Positions 31,117 to 43,660 of a DNA stretch of 64,000 bases are shown here, one piece after another; positions within the stretch are counted from its first letter, which is position 1, and each line of letters begins with the position of its first letter. The notes under the pieces are model-generated. The model saw only the letters and a list, made by a program, of their open reading frames with translations, was not told the origin of the DNA and did not search any database. The stretch comes from Leidyana gryllorum EB-2025a (lineage: Eukaryota; Apicomplexa). The translations under genes were made by a program, and so were the position numbers. The stretch lies in NCBI GenBank assembly GCA_048772705.1, contig JBLWGC010000224.1:1-64000 (forward strand). Direction: 5' to 3'.

Positions 31117-32489
31117 TCAGAATCCAGGAGCTTCTCGAACAACACCACTCACCTCGCCATCGCAGGCAACAACCGATCCACTGTCCAAAAACAAGTGTTG
31201 CGCCGCACCTATCCCACTCCTGCGACCAAGAAATGTCAAATCAAAAGCCTCCTGCGCTGTCCTGCCATGCCGTACCGTACTACTCCCAACGGATCCCCAG
31301 TCATCAGATCAATGGTCACACTAATGCCGTTGAAAAGAGCGACAATACCCCTCCTCCCGTCCTCCAAAACAACCATCGAATCTGTAAAGATCGTGGTGGA
31401 TCATCCCCACCTTTCTCAATCCGGCCGCGGCTCACTCGTAGTGTGGAAAGTCAGCTTCGGCTTCTCGATGCCGGCTGCCCGACAGAGAGACTCAATCAGA
31501 CTGAGCCGTCTCACCTTCTGCAACTAACATGAGTAGAGAGTGCTGTGTAGTGCATCATCACAATCTTTCCCGTCTTACTCTCATAGTGTCAACCTCCAAG
31601 CGCATAATCAAAAGAGTGCCAGCACAGTCCATCACGTAGAGTCGGTTACGGAGCGTTGCAGCTGCCGTGGGGCTTTGAAAGCCGGCATCTGGGTAAGACT
31701 GAGAGAATGATTGAGGGAGTCCCTCCTCCGACCCCCCTGGCAGACTCCTTTTACTGTCAATCAGCCCCACTGCAGTTGTAGAGGGATGGACGATAGCGAG
31801 GTTGCTTTACACCTCCTTACCGAAACCTTCGAATACTGCGGCTAATATTTCCCGCACGACTGATCTCTGCAATCATTATCGCACTACTCCGTCAGACCTA
31901 CATCCATCGGCGTTGGTGGCAGTCATCAGATTGAGTGACATTAATATTCCCGGCTTAAGGTTACTGGGTTGATTGAACTTGATGCAAGACCACCGATCAG
32001 CCTTCACATCCCACAAGTCTATCGAGCCATCTTGACATCCCGGCAAAGCGATGCAGCCATTCGCGGAAGTACCCTGCACGCCGGCGAAGGACGCTGCCGT
32101 TCTCTGATACTCTTTATAGTGATCTGCGCGCCCATTGTCCAAATCGCAGTGCCACAAATCAATACAGCCGCCCCTCCCTTGACTGCGATGAGGTTCGAAC
32201 GCACACTCACTCCATAGAAGCACGCTGTACCTGATCAAGACAGTCTTCGAATCTGTTGCGTCCTCAATCACGGCTAAACCTATAAGTGGCTGGCGGCTCG
32301 GCGTCTCCACAGTCAGAACGTGCGCAAAGCTATCAACACGAATCACGGAGACCTTTCCATTTACAGTTCTGCAGTGCTCCAATTGTGGAAGCGTTCATCC
32401 ATCACTCACCCCACTATCAGCCAGATACCGCTATGAATGATGGCGACGGACGCATTTCCAGACGGACAAGTGTAGTACTGAGAATCCAT
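31117..32489 (-). CDS. WD40-repeat protein, family not assigned
   Basis: Start ATG at 32489 (MDSQYYTCPSGNASVAIIHS). The first intron is GTGAGT to CTGCAG, after which the frame continues TVNGKVSVIRVDSFAHVLTV. Blade signatures: RGGCIDLWHCD, CQDGSIDLWDVK, AATLRNRLYVMDCAGTLLIM, HLFLDSGSVVACDGEV. At least six short exons; the last ends TGA at 31117-31119. The exon joins between about 31800 and 31900 need a 60-nt intron to avoid stops, so the middle is provisional. Similarity to GNB1L/Asa1-type proteins is only general. Lies 56 nt upstream of the transporter start and 22 nt downstream of the lipase stop, all on one strand. Confidence 0.6.
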
Positions 32490-32511
32490 TTTTTGCACTA
32501 ACTATTAATGA

Positions 32512-35203
32512 TCATTCATTGATTGCAAGAACCTTCTCGACATCCCTCCAAACCATCGGAAAGACATCGAACTTCCGGGCGGACCCCCAATGGAAGTCCA
32601 TATGACCAAGACCTTCGAAGAGGGTAACTCGGACCGGTTGTTTCACCGCTCCATCAGCACCCACAACTGTCCCTGTCTCCACCATCTCCTGACTTTCGGA
32701 GACATCTTTCCAGGTGGTGTCAGGTCGAATGCTTCCACCAAATCCTTGCATTCGTACAGGTAATACACGTGTGTGTGCGGCATTCATTCTTTCAACAACA
32801 GCGTGTTCGCACTCCTCCAAAGTTGATATGATCGAACCCTCTGTGAAGCACAAACGCAACCAGTGAAACGAAGTGCAGCATTGTCGGGCACTCACCAGGC
32901 CAAGTTATGTTATCGAGCGCCCCAATATATAGGTGGATGGGACATATCGTGGAAGACAGGCGGAGAGTGGGCAGGTTCATGTTCGAGACCAGATGATCCT
33001 CTATCTCTCGCGCGATTTGTTGATCGTCGTGAACGCGCACCGGCCAGTTCATATTACGAGCAAATTGTGCTCCGAGAGACTCGCCGCTTCGGATCCGTCT
33101 CATGTACAGATCCATATTGGTGTGAGACGTGAGTCCCGAAGGCGTCAGAGGGTAGAACCATCTCCGGGATCCCTCGGTGAGTGGATCAGTGTAGAAGCGA
33201 AGCATGTCTCGTACAAAGAAATGCCCCATCCATGGAAATATGGTATTCGGCACGAATGTCGACACGGCTTCGACGAATAGAGCCACAACACCCAAGTGCC
33301 GCTGCGCTAAATAGAAGAAGGCGGCCACGGCGTTGTCAACGGGGACAACGGATTGAACTATAGATCGGCACATTCGCACCAAGCGGTTCGGCTCAGGAGG
33401 GTAAGAGGGGCTGCGTCTGCGCAGTGTAGGGGGGATTCGACGTTTGATGGCGTTGCTGAGTGAGGAGCCGGTTACTGAACGATCCTTTGTAGATAAAGCC
33501 GTGACAGAGGCATTGTGTGGCATCAACGTCAGAGGAGGGGAGAAACAGACCAAGAGCTTAGGCTTGACGGGTGTGAGGTTTGATGGGGGGAGGCCGTGAG
33601 TACGCAGCAAGTTGTCGATACTCTCACGGAATGCTGTGCTGAGTAAGAAACTGCCGCTTCCTTGCGAGAAGCCCACACAGATAGGGGCGAAAGGCGCATT
33701 GGGTGTAACACAGGGCTCACGGTCCCACAGAGAACACGAAGTGCCGCGAGTCAAATGTGCAACACTTTCATAGACAGCTTCCAAGTCCAATATAGCTATG
33801 TCGTGATAGGTCCACGCTTGGCCAAATGTCTCTGCGTACCCCAGAAGCTCATTGAGGTGAGCAGATCTGAATCCTTTTGGGGGACGATGATCAGCCAAGT
33901 TGGGCTGAGGGGGATTCCGAGTGAAACAATTACCGCGTGTGTTCCCAAGCCAGATATCCACATGACGGCCACGGCCGCTAGTTGCTTTGAATGAGAGATA
34001 GAAGGGTAGTGAGTGTTCTAGTTGGCTGTTCGGACGGGGGGTGACGACCTTGGGCTCGAAGAAGGGGCGACTTCTCGAAAGGAAGCGCATCAGCAAACAA
34101 GCAGCATCTCGAAGTTCGGTCCTTAGGAAATTAAGTGGCCCGCGACTAGCTGTATAATCCGCATCTGGTGCTGCGCAAGCCAACCAATTCGCACTGGACT
34201 CCAGAAGTCCGTGTTGGAATATGATCGGCTGCATGTAGTCCGGATTCTGGGCACTGATACCTGGTGCACCGTCTAATTGTGTGATGAAAGGGCTTTCCAG
34301 AGACTGAAACGCTTCCGGCTGGGGTACGCTCTCAGCGGACTCTGTCCATGACGCGTCTCCCGTCGTATATGTTCTAACTTCATCTCTAGTGCGACATCTG
34401 GCACCACCGAGCGCGTCGCCGGTGGTGAAACTCGTCAAATTGGGCGACGGCATTAATGTAACTGGACTTGGAGCCTCCTTGGCCTGCCTCTTGACTGGTG
34501 GTTGTTGTTGCTTGGCAGCCGGACCGGTCACCACTCGCAGCACACGTTGCCAGTGGAAGACAGCAGGGATCTCAACCGATCGGAAGTAGCGATGCAACCG
34601 ATAAAGGATCAAACGCGATAGCGAAGCCTCTTGTAGCGTACAGAATCGCGCTGTCACTTTGGGAGGTATCCGTACCAAATGATGGGTGACCAAAAGGTGC
34701 CCATCACGTGTGATGCAACCATGTCGTTCGGCATATAGATGTCCTCGCGACGCCAGAAAAGTCAGCTGTTGGCACACATCCCAAAGAAACGGTGCCTCGC
34801 CCATAGTTGCGAGCAGAGGGCATCGCAGGAAGAGCGCTTGGGTGTCTGGTGGTGTCCAGTTCTCCCTCTCGGCATTGAGGATACGGCATTGGGAGGCCCT
34901 CGCTTCGACTGGTTGCAATGTGAAGTCGGCGTGATCTTCCAAAATCACACGATTCAGGGCCAGCCATACCCTCTGTCGTAAGGTAACGCAGGTATCGGGG
35001 TTGCGTCCCAAGCCAGCAAATCTGGCGGTCGCGGCTAGGACATTCCACACCATTCGAGCGACCAGTAGCACCACTGCTCCCATGGCCTGCACAACACGTG
35101 GGACTTCCGGCTCAGCATCGATGTCGACGCCATCAGCAACAGATGCTTCTCTGGCATCCTCTAGACTCTCGAATTCCGAAGCAGCCGTGGAGAGCTCCAT
35201 CAT
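32512..35203 (-). CDS. Membrane-anchored acid-lipase-like alpha/beta hydrolase
   Basis: Two exons (35203-32896, 32840-32512) give 878 residues, more than twice a typical lysosomal acid lipase. Family motifs: IIFQHGLLESSANW (oxyanion region), HVDIWLGNTRGN, WTYHDIAILDLEAV, nucleophile elbow CVGFSQGSGS, HLYIGALDNITWPG (acid strand) and catalytic His in GLGHMDFHWG. A membrane helix at about residues 38-66 (VQAMGAVVLLVARMVWNVLA) would anchor the N-terminus. About 220 extra N-terminal residues and a Pro/Arg-rich linker in the cap account for the size. Likely substrate class is neutral lipid or sterol ester, by family. Start is the ATG pair at 35203. Confidence 0.85.
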
Positions 35204-35230
35204 CTGATAATTTTTCTAAAGGAGACGTGC

Positions 35231-37816
35231 ATGCATGAGCGGTCTTTCATGGAGGGCGAGGTCCGAGAGGAAGACCTCGTGCTAAACTCGAAAGCATTAA
35301 TTGCGGCATTACGGTCTGCTAGACTGACCGAGTCACAAATCCGGGCCATCGCAAATAGCTTGGGGGTTTCATGGAAGGTCGTCGAGATCTGTCCGCGAGT
35401 GCCGCCTATCGACCTCGCCAAACTCTCGGTCGAGCCGCCCACCAAGGAACGGCGCTCATCTTCCGCTTCCGCTACCACCGGATATTCAGCGTCCCAGATG
35501 GTCTCGGTGGTCCTGGATAACGAGTCGGAGGTGGAGGAGCCCCCGTTGCCGGGGTTTTTCGTTGCCCGTGATCGCCATGTGTCCTCCTCGGACAACAGTT
35601 CGTGCACCTCGGCATCCTTGCCGGGGCACACGCTAGTTCCTCTACAAGGCCCATCACGGTTCCTCCCCTCTCCGAGTGGTAGACGCGAGAGACGACTCAG
35701 TCACCCGCCGCGGGGACGCTTCGGCGCTCCTATTCCGAAAGCAGCTGTTGCTACTCACACACCGCTACAATCCACCCACCCGTTCAGTTCGACGGAAGGC
35801 CTCAAGGTACCAGGCACTCTGCTTGCTCGACTGGAGCCTTCCGAGGACGATGACGAAGATTATGATGACGATGACGATGACAGTGACCGGATCGAGAAAC
35901 GCTATCGAGTGCCCCAGCAGCCATCTGGGCCCGATGGACACCAGCAGCAAGTAACCCTTCGTCCTCGATCTGCTGACCGAGAGCGCTTGTCGTCGTCCAA
36001 CAAGACAAAGACCACGTGCAACAAGAGACCAATTGTCAACTGCTCAGCGCAATCCCCCCTCTACCAACCGCCGTCTGGTTCCTCGCCCAGATCTCGGCCG
36101 GGGTCCAACCATGTTGTACATACCAAGCAGGTTCTTAGACGACCCAGTCGGTTACACCACGTCGGCGACTATCAGACGATTCCGCCAAGTGTCATCCGAA
36201 CTCCTCCTCCTCCTCCAGCAGTATACGGCGTTCCAGCCAACGGGCTCAACCCGCTTGTGCAACAACAGCTGCGCTCGCCGCAGCCACAGGTGCTCCCCAG
36301 TCCCTGGACGATGCCACAGCCGCGGCTTCAGCCCCCGACTCACGCCATGCACACCGAGCCATCGATCTTCTCCCACCAATTAGGAGTGCATGCGACAGCA
36401 GCTGTGGGTGGCCCCGAAGGATCCTCCCCTTCGCCCAACCAGCATTTCCATGTGCCGTTGTCGACTGTGCGTATCAATCCGTCGACAGCAACATACCTAC
36501 CGACCTATCACTCCAACGTGGCGACCGCCTCATCCCCCCTCGCTACTCACGCTTCACAACCGACAACATTGACAACACAGACGCCTGTAAGGCCACCACA
36601 GTGGGTGGATGCGGTACGACAGACATCGGCCGTGTCCCTCCATACCGATCTTTTGGCCAACCATCACCCCACTCCGCCGAATCCAAGATCCACCTACGCG
36701 TCAGCGAGCCCTACGCCGTTGCAGCCCTTTGTAGATGCTCACGGGCCGTCGAGTGCTCCGGTGGGTATTGGTAACAACAGACTGAGCTCCACTCCGGGGT
36801 TGCCAATTACAGCATCGTCACCCAAGGGACGATCAGTCAGCGGTCCAGTTTTCATATCGGTAGCTAACCAACTACCCCTGCGTACGTATACACGACCTCC
36901 GAGTACTCCGTCGGTGCCAGCAGCAGGCTGTCAAGTACAGAGACAAGCATCAAGCACCGTCTTAGTGCCAGCGCTCGCAAGTGAAGGTTTCCTAGCTGAA
37001 GCAGAGATGCGACTTCTGAATTCGTCGGCACAGCAATGTACCTTTATATCTATCCGAGACAGCCATGTCAGCATCATGGCTGGTAATTGCGACTGTGCTT
37101 GCCGTGGGTCTCAGCGAACTGTGGAGTCGGAAGCCCTCTGTCGTCGGATCCCCACTGATCCCCCCAACCGCCCCCGTTCTTCGTGTACCTGACGACACAT
37201 TTTCGCTCATGCATACTCCCACGCTAACAAGGATTCCGTGTCGCATAGTGGCCTTCGTGGCTTTCTTCCTGGTTCTACTTACCTCCTCAGTCCTTCTTGT
37301 CATCCACAACCCAGCTCCTGTCGCTACATTCACTGCTATTCCGGTACCTGTATCCACTGGCACCCATTCTGTCCGCCATCGTGGTCTCACGGCTGTGAAA
37401 ACTCGCTCTTCGGACAAAATTGCCTATGCTCAGAATTCTGGTTCAATATTCTGGCTCTTCGGTGCAATCCAGCAGGAGTATCCCTTCGCCTGCAAGTGCG
37501 CCGATCAAGAGCTCATAGAGTGGCACGCGGGAACCTTGGAGAACCATTCTGATGGGCGAAGCAAGGTACTCGTTGTTGCTTTCATAACTTGGTGTCTCCA
37601 TATTGTGATTACACGGGATAGTTAGATCAACTGAGTCCCTAACTTGTGTGTGTTTTTTAGGTTCCGTGCGTAGGTGGCACCACTGCCTGGCTGTCCAGCA
37701 CCCCCATGTGTGATCCCACTGATCAGATGCCCATGTCAGGAACGTGGGACCTGAAATCCAACGACGCTACTCAGGAGGAGGAAACGGAGTCCTACGCACA
37801 CAAACTACTCAACTAG
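35231..37816 (+). CDS. Long disordered Pro/Ser-rich protein joined to a two-helix membrane module (single-gene model)
   Basis: The first open frame (35231-37192) is Pro/Ser/Thr-rich and disordered after a short helix (SKALIAALRSARLTESQIRA), with an acidic run at about residues 205-215. A second frame (37065-37625, then 37661-37816 after a 95-nt intron) carries SASWLVIATVLAVGLSELW and CRIVAFVAFFLVLLTSSVLL plus Cys-containing loops (FACKCADQ, VPCVGG, TPMCDP). Frame 1 can be spliced into frame 2 at the ACAG ending about 37062, in phase, from any of three donors including GTGAAG near 36980; that gives one protein. The alternative is two genes overlapping by 128 nt. No family recognised. The stop overlaps FARAT's stop. 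Confidence 0.55.
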
Positions 37817-40800
37817 CTACGATACCAAGTTCACTCATGCTTGCTGCCATCCGAGAAACGCAACCCTCGTCAAGTTGAGACAGGTCAGGGGCTTTGAAGA
37901 TCGCCCGCAATACTTCACGGTCCAACAACGGGAATGAGCCAATTTTCCACTCACGCTCTGCAGCCAGCCTTCGGCACTCAAGCAGTGACGGCGGACGCGA
38001 CGGGACACTCAGCTCAGCAGCAGCGACATTAGGTATCACTCTCTCCGAATCTATCGTCGACACGGACGAGATAGCTCCCAAGTCCGCGCCGCTGGGTGCA
38101 GCAGCAGCTGTCTTCCTCGCATGGATGTCTACAAAGAACCGTAGAGCGGTTATAATGGGGTCGAGCAACGCAGCCAGTCCGGTGCGTATATTCCCGGATG
38201 CCCGCTTCAGGCGGAAGAGGACCTCTCTCAAAACGTCGTCGTTGCTGCTGCAGAAGCGATTTCCCACAGCGCTTTCGGATACGAGAGACGCCAACGACCG
38301 AGTCATGCTGATAATCTCCTCCTCATTCGAAGGTCGCAGTCGTTCCATCACATATGCGAGGAATGCGTCAACAGCCACCAGGTCCAGAATACTCGCTCTG
38401 TGGAATTGGACACGATTCAGCCACAGATTCTTCTCCTGGACGCTCAGGCTGGTTTTGATTCGCCATTCTTGCCAATCTTTATCGTAATCAAGAATGTGCC
38501 TGAAGGGCGGCAGGTGCCGCAAGTGCTGCTCGATCTGATCTTTGAGGCGACTGTATTGTATTCCGAATACTCGGGCTCGATCTTGCCCAGGAGTAACAGA
38601 TTGGATGTACTCGACGAACTGCAAGACCTGAAGAGCCAAAAATAGGTAGCTGTCAACAAGTGCACCCAGCCAGCTTTACCTGGGTGTGGAAGGTGTCTGT
38701 ATGACGAGGCTTTTCAGAACTCAACAGAACCCATGACAGAAATTCACTCAAACTCAATTGTCGCAGATCCTGGAGGGCATGAGTAATCATCCACCCTACT
38801 TGTGTGGTGTCACAATCCGATCTATGAATCGTTAAAGGGGGCCCTGCCTTAATTGATATACGGGCTTGACGGAACTTGTCCTGATTAGGACCGTCCCAAA
38901 ATCGTTCCTTCGCGACATCTCTGACCCCTCTCAATATTCTTGGGACGCTTTCGTTGACTTTGGGCTTCCCGACCAACTCATCACACAAACTTCCTACTTC
39001 CATCAATTCCCCGTAATTGATCCCTATCGGGAGTACACGTAGGCAATCGATCTCTCCGCTCTTAATCAGTTCAATGGCGTAATTCAGTAACCCGCGTTTG
39101 GGCCTCAAGAGAAACCCAGTCCGACTTCGTGACCCCTCGATGAAGAATTGTACCCAACAATGATATCTACAGGTGCCATTTACAATGCCACGCCCACCAC
39201 ACTCACAGCAGTGACTTGGAGAAATATATGCGCAACACGTTGCTCAACTCGGAAGACGACCCTCCTCTCCGAAGGAAAAAGGTCCCGGTCGCACGCAGGA
39301 CTGATGTCAATAGTGGTAGAGTGGCAAAGATCTCATCTGCGCAACAAGAATGGAACAAGGAAATCATTGCCCGTCCGCTCACCCGCAGCGACCAGAGGCA
39401 GACGAAGGTCAAACGCTAGACACACATAACTCAGCACCACAAAGTCAAAATAGCTCTTGTGCGTCGGTATCAAGATGACGGGTTGTCTGGAACGTGCTTG
39501 TCGGTTTGGGAGTATGTCACTCGGGGGGGGCAGAGAATCATGAAGCCGTCGCAGGTACTCCAGTCCCATACAATCAATGAGAATGGAAGAGAACAACGAC
39601 TTTAGCGCTCGATGTACGGTCCAGGCGACAGGAAAGACTATCATTGGGTTCAACTGAGCACTGGTCCATTCGAGCAGCTCCGAGTTGTCAGCAATCTCGT
39701 CCTCGCACGCAGCAGTTACCAGCTAAATGAAGGCAGTTCGTTGCACCAACGTTCCCCGGAGGACTAACCTTTTGAGTTTTACGCAAGTCCAGCAGCGATT
39801 GGCTCACAACCTCTGCGGCTCGGCGGGAAGTTAGTCGCATCAAAGTGTTCCGAGTCCCACGGTCCAATACGTCGTGTGGTGCTGGATCTTTCAGGACCAC
39901 GGTTCGGAGGCCCAGAGCGTAGTTCTGAGCGCAGTGGGGATGAACGGTGAACGGCTTCCAGCAGTGTTACTCACCACGAGCCATTCGTCCCAAACGATCT
40001 CTCTCGCGTCCATAGGGAACAAATCCTGCTCTTCAGCGTCGAGTAACTTACTCATGGCCTGCACATTCTTCGAGTCAAAAAACCATTCCATGCAGGTGAA
40101 CGGAGCGAAGGCGCAAGCCATATTGTGCCCCAACCGAGCCATCTTCAACCGGTACTGTGTGTGTGAGAGGTTCTGTGTCTCAGTAGGGAACTGCCCAGTC
40201 TCTCACCTCAGCTCGCTTTCGATGCTGCTCAAAGTACGAGTGGACTCGACTCAACACCCGCATAACGACTGCTATAAGGAACGCAGGATAGATCAACATA
40301 CAATAGTGGAGGACAGTAAACACCAGGGTGGACTCCACGAAATCAAAAGATTGAACTGCGCGTTTGTCGGTAGACAGTGGATAGGTTTGGAAATACTGAT
40401 AAGAATTGGAAAGGTCGTCATAGATCGATAGGTCTGACCCACCGCCTGGACCACCTCAATGGTATGTTCCCACGAAATTGGATTGCTGGTCGACGACGAA
40501 CAGTGGAGAACCATCATGTTGTCCGCGTCTCCCGGACTGACAGGCTTGGGGCAGACCAGGTGGGTGCAACCAGCGGCAACGGTAGCCGCAGCTGTGACAA
40601 TGGTGTTACAAACCAAATCCACAGGGATCTGATCCCCGATAACAGAAGGGCGGCCTGGAACTCTGGTGATGAGCCCGCTGGCACCAGCAGCAAACAAGGC
40701 TCCGGCTCCCAGAGCCGTGTCAACCCAACCTGGCTTGGGATATTTCCAAGCTCCCCCGATTATTGTGGGGCGACAGATTGCAAGTGGGACATGCTGTCGT

Positions 40801-41715
40801 CTCTTGATCAACAAGTACTCGGCAAGCTGCTTGGTAAAGGTGTAAGTATTAAAATGTGACCCTTGTAAACGACGAATGACTTGTGTGACTTTCGGATCGG
40901 ATGAGTGACCGGGCTCAGTGGCGGCCAGTACCAGCTCTAACAGCTCGTCTGGATCAGAGAGCGGTGGGTACAGGCGCTCTTCGACTGTAACCCCGGTTCC
41001 CAAATCGCTATTCACGTACGCGGTTGAGACGTGGACCATGACTTCCAACCGCTTGCATCGTTGAGCCAGTCGTAACATACGAAGACTTCCTAGCGTGTTC
41101 ACATTCATGTTCTGCCAGGAGTGTATAGTGGAAAAACGAAACCTCTTGGGGGAGTGGGGTCGCGAGGAGCGACTGGATAGATAGCGGGGTGAAGCAAGCA
41201 GCAAATACCTCGCGGAGAGTGGCTTGAAACCTGACCGAGGCTGCCCCATGGAGGACGATCTGTACATTCTCAATAACCTCCTCGAGCACAGGGGCCTCCA
41301 TGTCAAGAAACGGATCATCCTGACACATCAAACAAGTCAACAGGTTCAACTTCCTCCTCCAGGGGGACCTTACCACTTCGACATTGGCATTCACAGCGCG
41401 TACGATGGAACGTTTCTCGGGTGGAACACTAAGGAAGATGGGGGAACCAAGTATCTCCTTCTCGAGCCGTTGTTGCGGGGTTCCTTTGAGTGCTCCAGTT
41501 TTTGAACACTGCAGTGTGTATCTGTCGATGACCTCGCGGAGAGAGAGTCTGTGTACCTTCTTAGGGCGCAAAAGCAGGTAGATCCTCTCGCACTCGAACC
41601 GCGAGAGGAGTGTCCATAGCAATACCTTTCCCACAAAGCCGGAACCTCCCGTGAGTAGGAGCGTCTTGGCTTTGAAGAATTGTCTGACACTCACAATTGG
41701 AGGTTGGGAACTCAT
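37809..41715 (-). CDS. FARAT: Bifunctional fatty acyl-CoA reductase / dihydroxyacetone-phosphate acyltransferase (FARAT-like)
   Basis: One frame read through about ten short introns fuses two ether-lipid enzymes. N-terminus: FAR Rossmann domain with NAD(P)-binding TGGSGFVGKVLLW, then VHVSTAYVNSD, the YTFTKQLAEYLL active-site YxxxK, and RPTIIGGAWKYP. Middle: FAR C-terminal region (FDSKNVQAMSKLL, WDEWLV). C-terminus: GNPAT/GPAT-type acyltransferase with HX4D motif PTHKSYFDF, AAGDE-type substrate block, FFLRRGG, FIEGSRSRTG and LPIGINYGELME. It would make both fatty alcohol and acyl-DHAP. Introns 41320-41373, 41112-41208 and 40155-40206 are clear; the one near 40356-40438 has two donor options. 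Ciliate FARAT is a known fusion of this kind. Confidence 0.9.
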
Positions 41716-41759
41716 GTATGAACAATTTGGAGTTTGGCTGTCTCTGTTACACCGCGAAT

Positions 41760-43293
41760 CTACACTATGGGGCCCTTGTTCCACTGTTGACGAGGCGGGG
41801 CCTGAGTCGAGGAGTAGGCATTGCCTATCGGGTAGAGATGAGACGCTACGAATGTCTGCGGCAAGGCGGAATCAACTACACTCAAAAGACCTACCGCGCC
41901 TCCTTCTGTTCCAGCTGACCGTGCCTCAATTGGTTGTGGCTGTTGCTGTTGCTGAGCTGCCAACAGGAAGGCACGACCTTCAGCACCTCCTCCCACATTC
42001 ACCACTGTTGTGGTATTCCGCATCAAGGGCGTCACGAGCGACGAGTTCCCGACCACAGTCTGCCAACGAAGCCACAGTGCCTACTCTCTATCCACCGTGA
42101 GCAACTCACCACATATGGTTTGGGATTTGGCTGCGACGGCCAAAAGGAGAATAGGACCAGTGTGGCTGGCACCCATTCAGACAGAAAGATTATCTGCAGC
42201 AAAACAACGTCGTCTCCCATAGTCCACACCCTCACCAGCGATTCCCAAGTGACGGCAAGCTGTCCTGCGAATACCCCTTTTTGAGGGAGCAAGCCGAATG
42301 CAAGTGCAAAGTCATATAGACCCCGGCTTTGGAATAGTAACGGACAAAATACTGACAGGGCCAGAACCTGAAGATTGACAATGATCGTCGTCGATGCGAT
42401 GAACAGAGTCTCATTGGACTCAAAACTCACTCTACGGAAGACTGGAGCCTTACGGGCCTCTTGCTCGCGACTATAGCCATCTCCCGAGAAATGGAACGCG
42501 ACCTGGAGGTATGATGAGCATCAACGAGGTCGTGGCACAGTCACCTTGAATCCGTAAAAACAGAAGCCCAATGCCGTCACGGTGTACAGAAGGCCGAGAA
42601 TTAGTGCTGCATACAGTCGAAACTCTTCATAGGCTCTCAACACATGCGTGAGCAAGCAGACCACAGCGAAGAGCAGATAAACCGCCACATTTATAAATCC
42701 GAACGCGGGCCGCAAGAATGGTATCTCTATCCAGTTAGCAGTGTAGTGCACCTGACAATGTTGCAAGCAGCAGATCGTGTGGATAGAGATGTCGGCTGAC
42801 GCGGGCTCACTTGTGCAAAAAAGAGGATAATGACCGAGTAGGTGGAGAGGAATAACACGGAGGGGATTACTTCCAGGAGCGTGTATAACCAAATGGAGGG
42901 GTTTTGATGGCCAGGTGACCCGTCAATGAGTAAGGGTTGAGTGTAGGAAGCGGGATTAAGGAACACCCAGATAAGCGAAGCCGTGCGTACTGCAGGAGTA
43001 GCATCTCTGTGTGTGTGTCAAAATTAGGGTCTTACAGGCCGTAGCTAGCGATAGGCATAAGATGAAGATGGCCCTTGTCCGTTCGCCTGTGAACGACACA
43101 GGTGGAGCTAGTGTCTTGGGTGGATGATATAAACGCCACACCTGTTTGCTGCGTCAATAAATGAGCACCTAATGTACCGCACCTGCTTCAAGGTGAAAGC
43201 TTCCACACACGTGAAAAGAGCGACCAACGCGATCAAGGACCCCTCAGCGATCTCCAGAGGGCCAAGCGCATCAGTTCTGACTAGTAATCCCAT
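41760..43293 (-). CDS. TOM1/TOM3/THH1-family seven-helix membrane protein
   Basis: Six exons (43293-43183, 43141-43036, 42989-42811, 42751-42545, 42502-42110, 42059-41760) give 431 residues in frame. Seven hydrophobic segments; the family signature is around IWLYTLLEVIPSVLFLSTYS followed by VIILFFAQ. The N-terminus begins MGLLVRTDALGPLEIAEGS. A cytosolic C-terminal tail has a Gln run and is Ser/Thr-rich. Plant TOM1/TOM3 are tonoplast proteins with a GPCR-like fold; the protist role is unknown. Located 44 nt upstream of FARAT on the same strand. Confidence 0.75.
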
Positions 43294-43660
43294 CTCCCAA
43301 AATCTTCCATTCCCACTTTTTCTGTCAATGACCTTCCAACACCCGTGCCAAGCAATTGAGATCTCAGGTAATTCGGGGGCTAGAGTAATTGGACGCCCGA
43401 GGCCGGCCTGTGTTGACACTAAACCGGATCAATTGGCTGATCAGAAGGCAAACATACTATGGGGGACACGACTGAATGATGTCGGTCCACACTTAGTGCA
43501 TCACGTCCGAGGTATCTTCGGAACTTGCCCGGCCAACGGTCACTTATTTGGCTGCTGTAGAAACGGACACGTTGGCGCGAGTAGCTTTCAGGTACAATGT
43601 TCCGATTTCCGCAGTGAAGAAGGCTAATAAGCTGAGCTCTAATGACGTGAGACACCAGAG
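43294..43660. promoter_or_regulatory. 367-nt divergent spacer, nothing recognised
   Basis: Second-longest spacer in the window. A plus-strand open frame (43172-43627) crosses it but starts inside the TOM-like gene, has no family features and unusual composition. It may hold unrecognised 5' exons of either neighbour, or the only roomy promoter region here. Confidence 0.35.

Noticed and set aside
30303-31148. 281-codon minus frame overlapping the MFS transporter
   Set aside because: Out-of-frame shadow of the transporter; hydrophobic pattern of the true frame is far better.
41716-41784. N-terminal extension of FARAT upstream of 41715
   Set aside because: The longer frame starts with a non-ATG codon; the ATG at 41715 directly precedes the conserved domain.
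43172-43627. 151-codon plus-strand frame crossing the long divergent spacer
   Set aside because: Begins inside TOM-like coding sequence, has no splice-linked partner and no recognisable domain.
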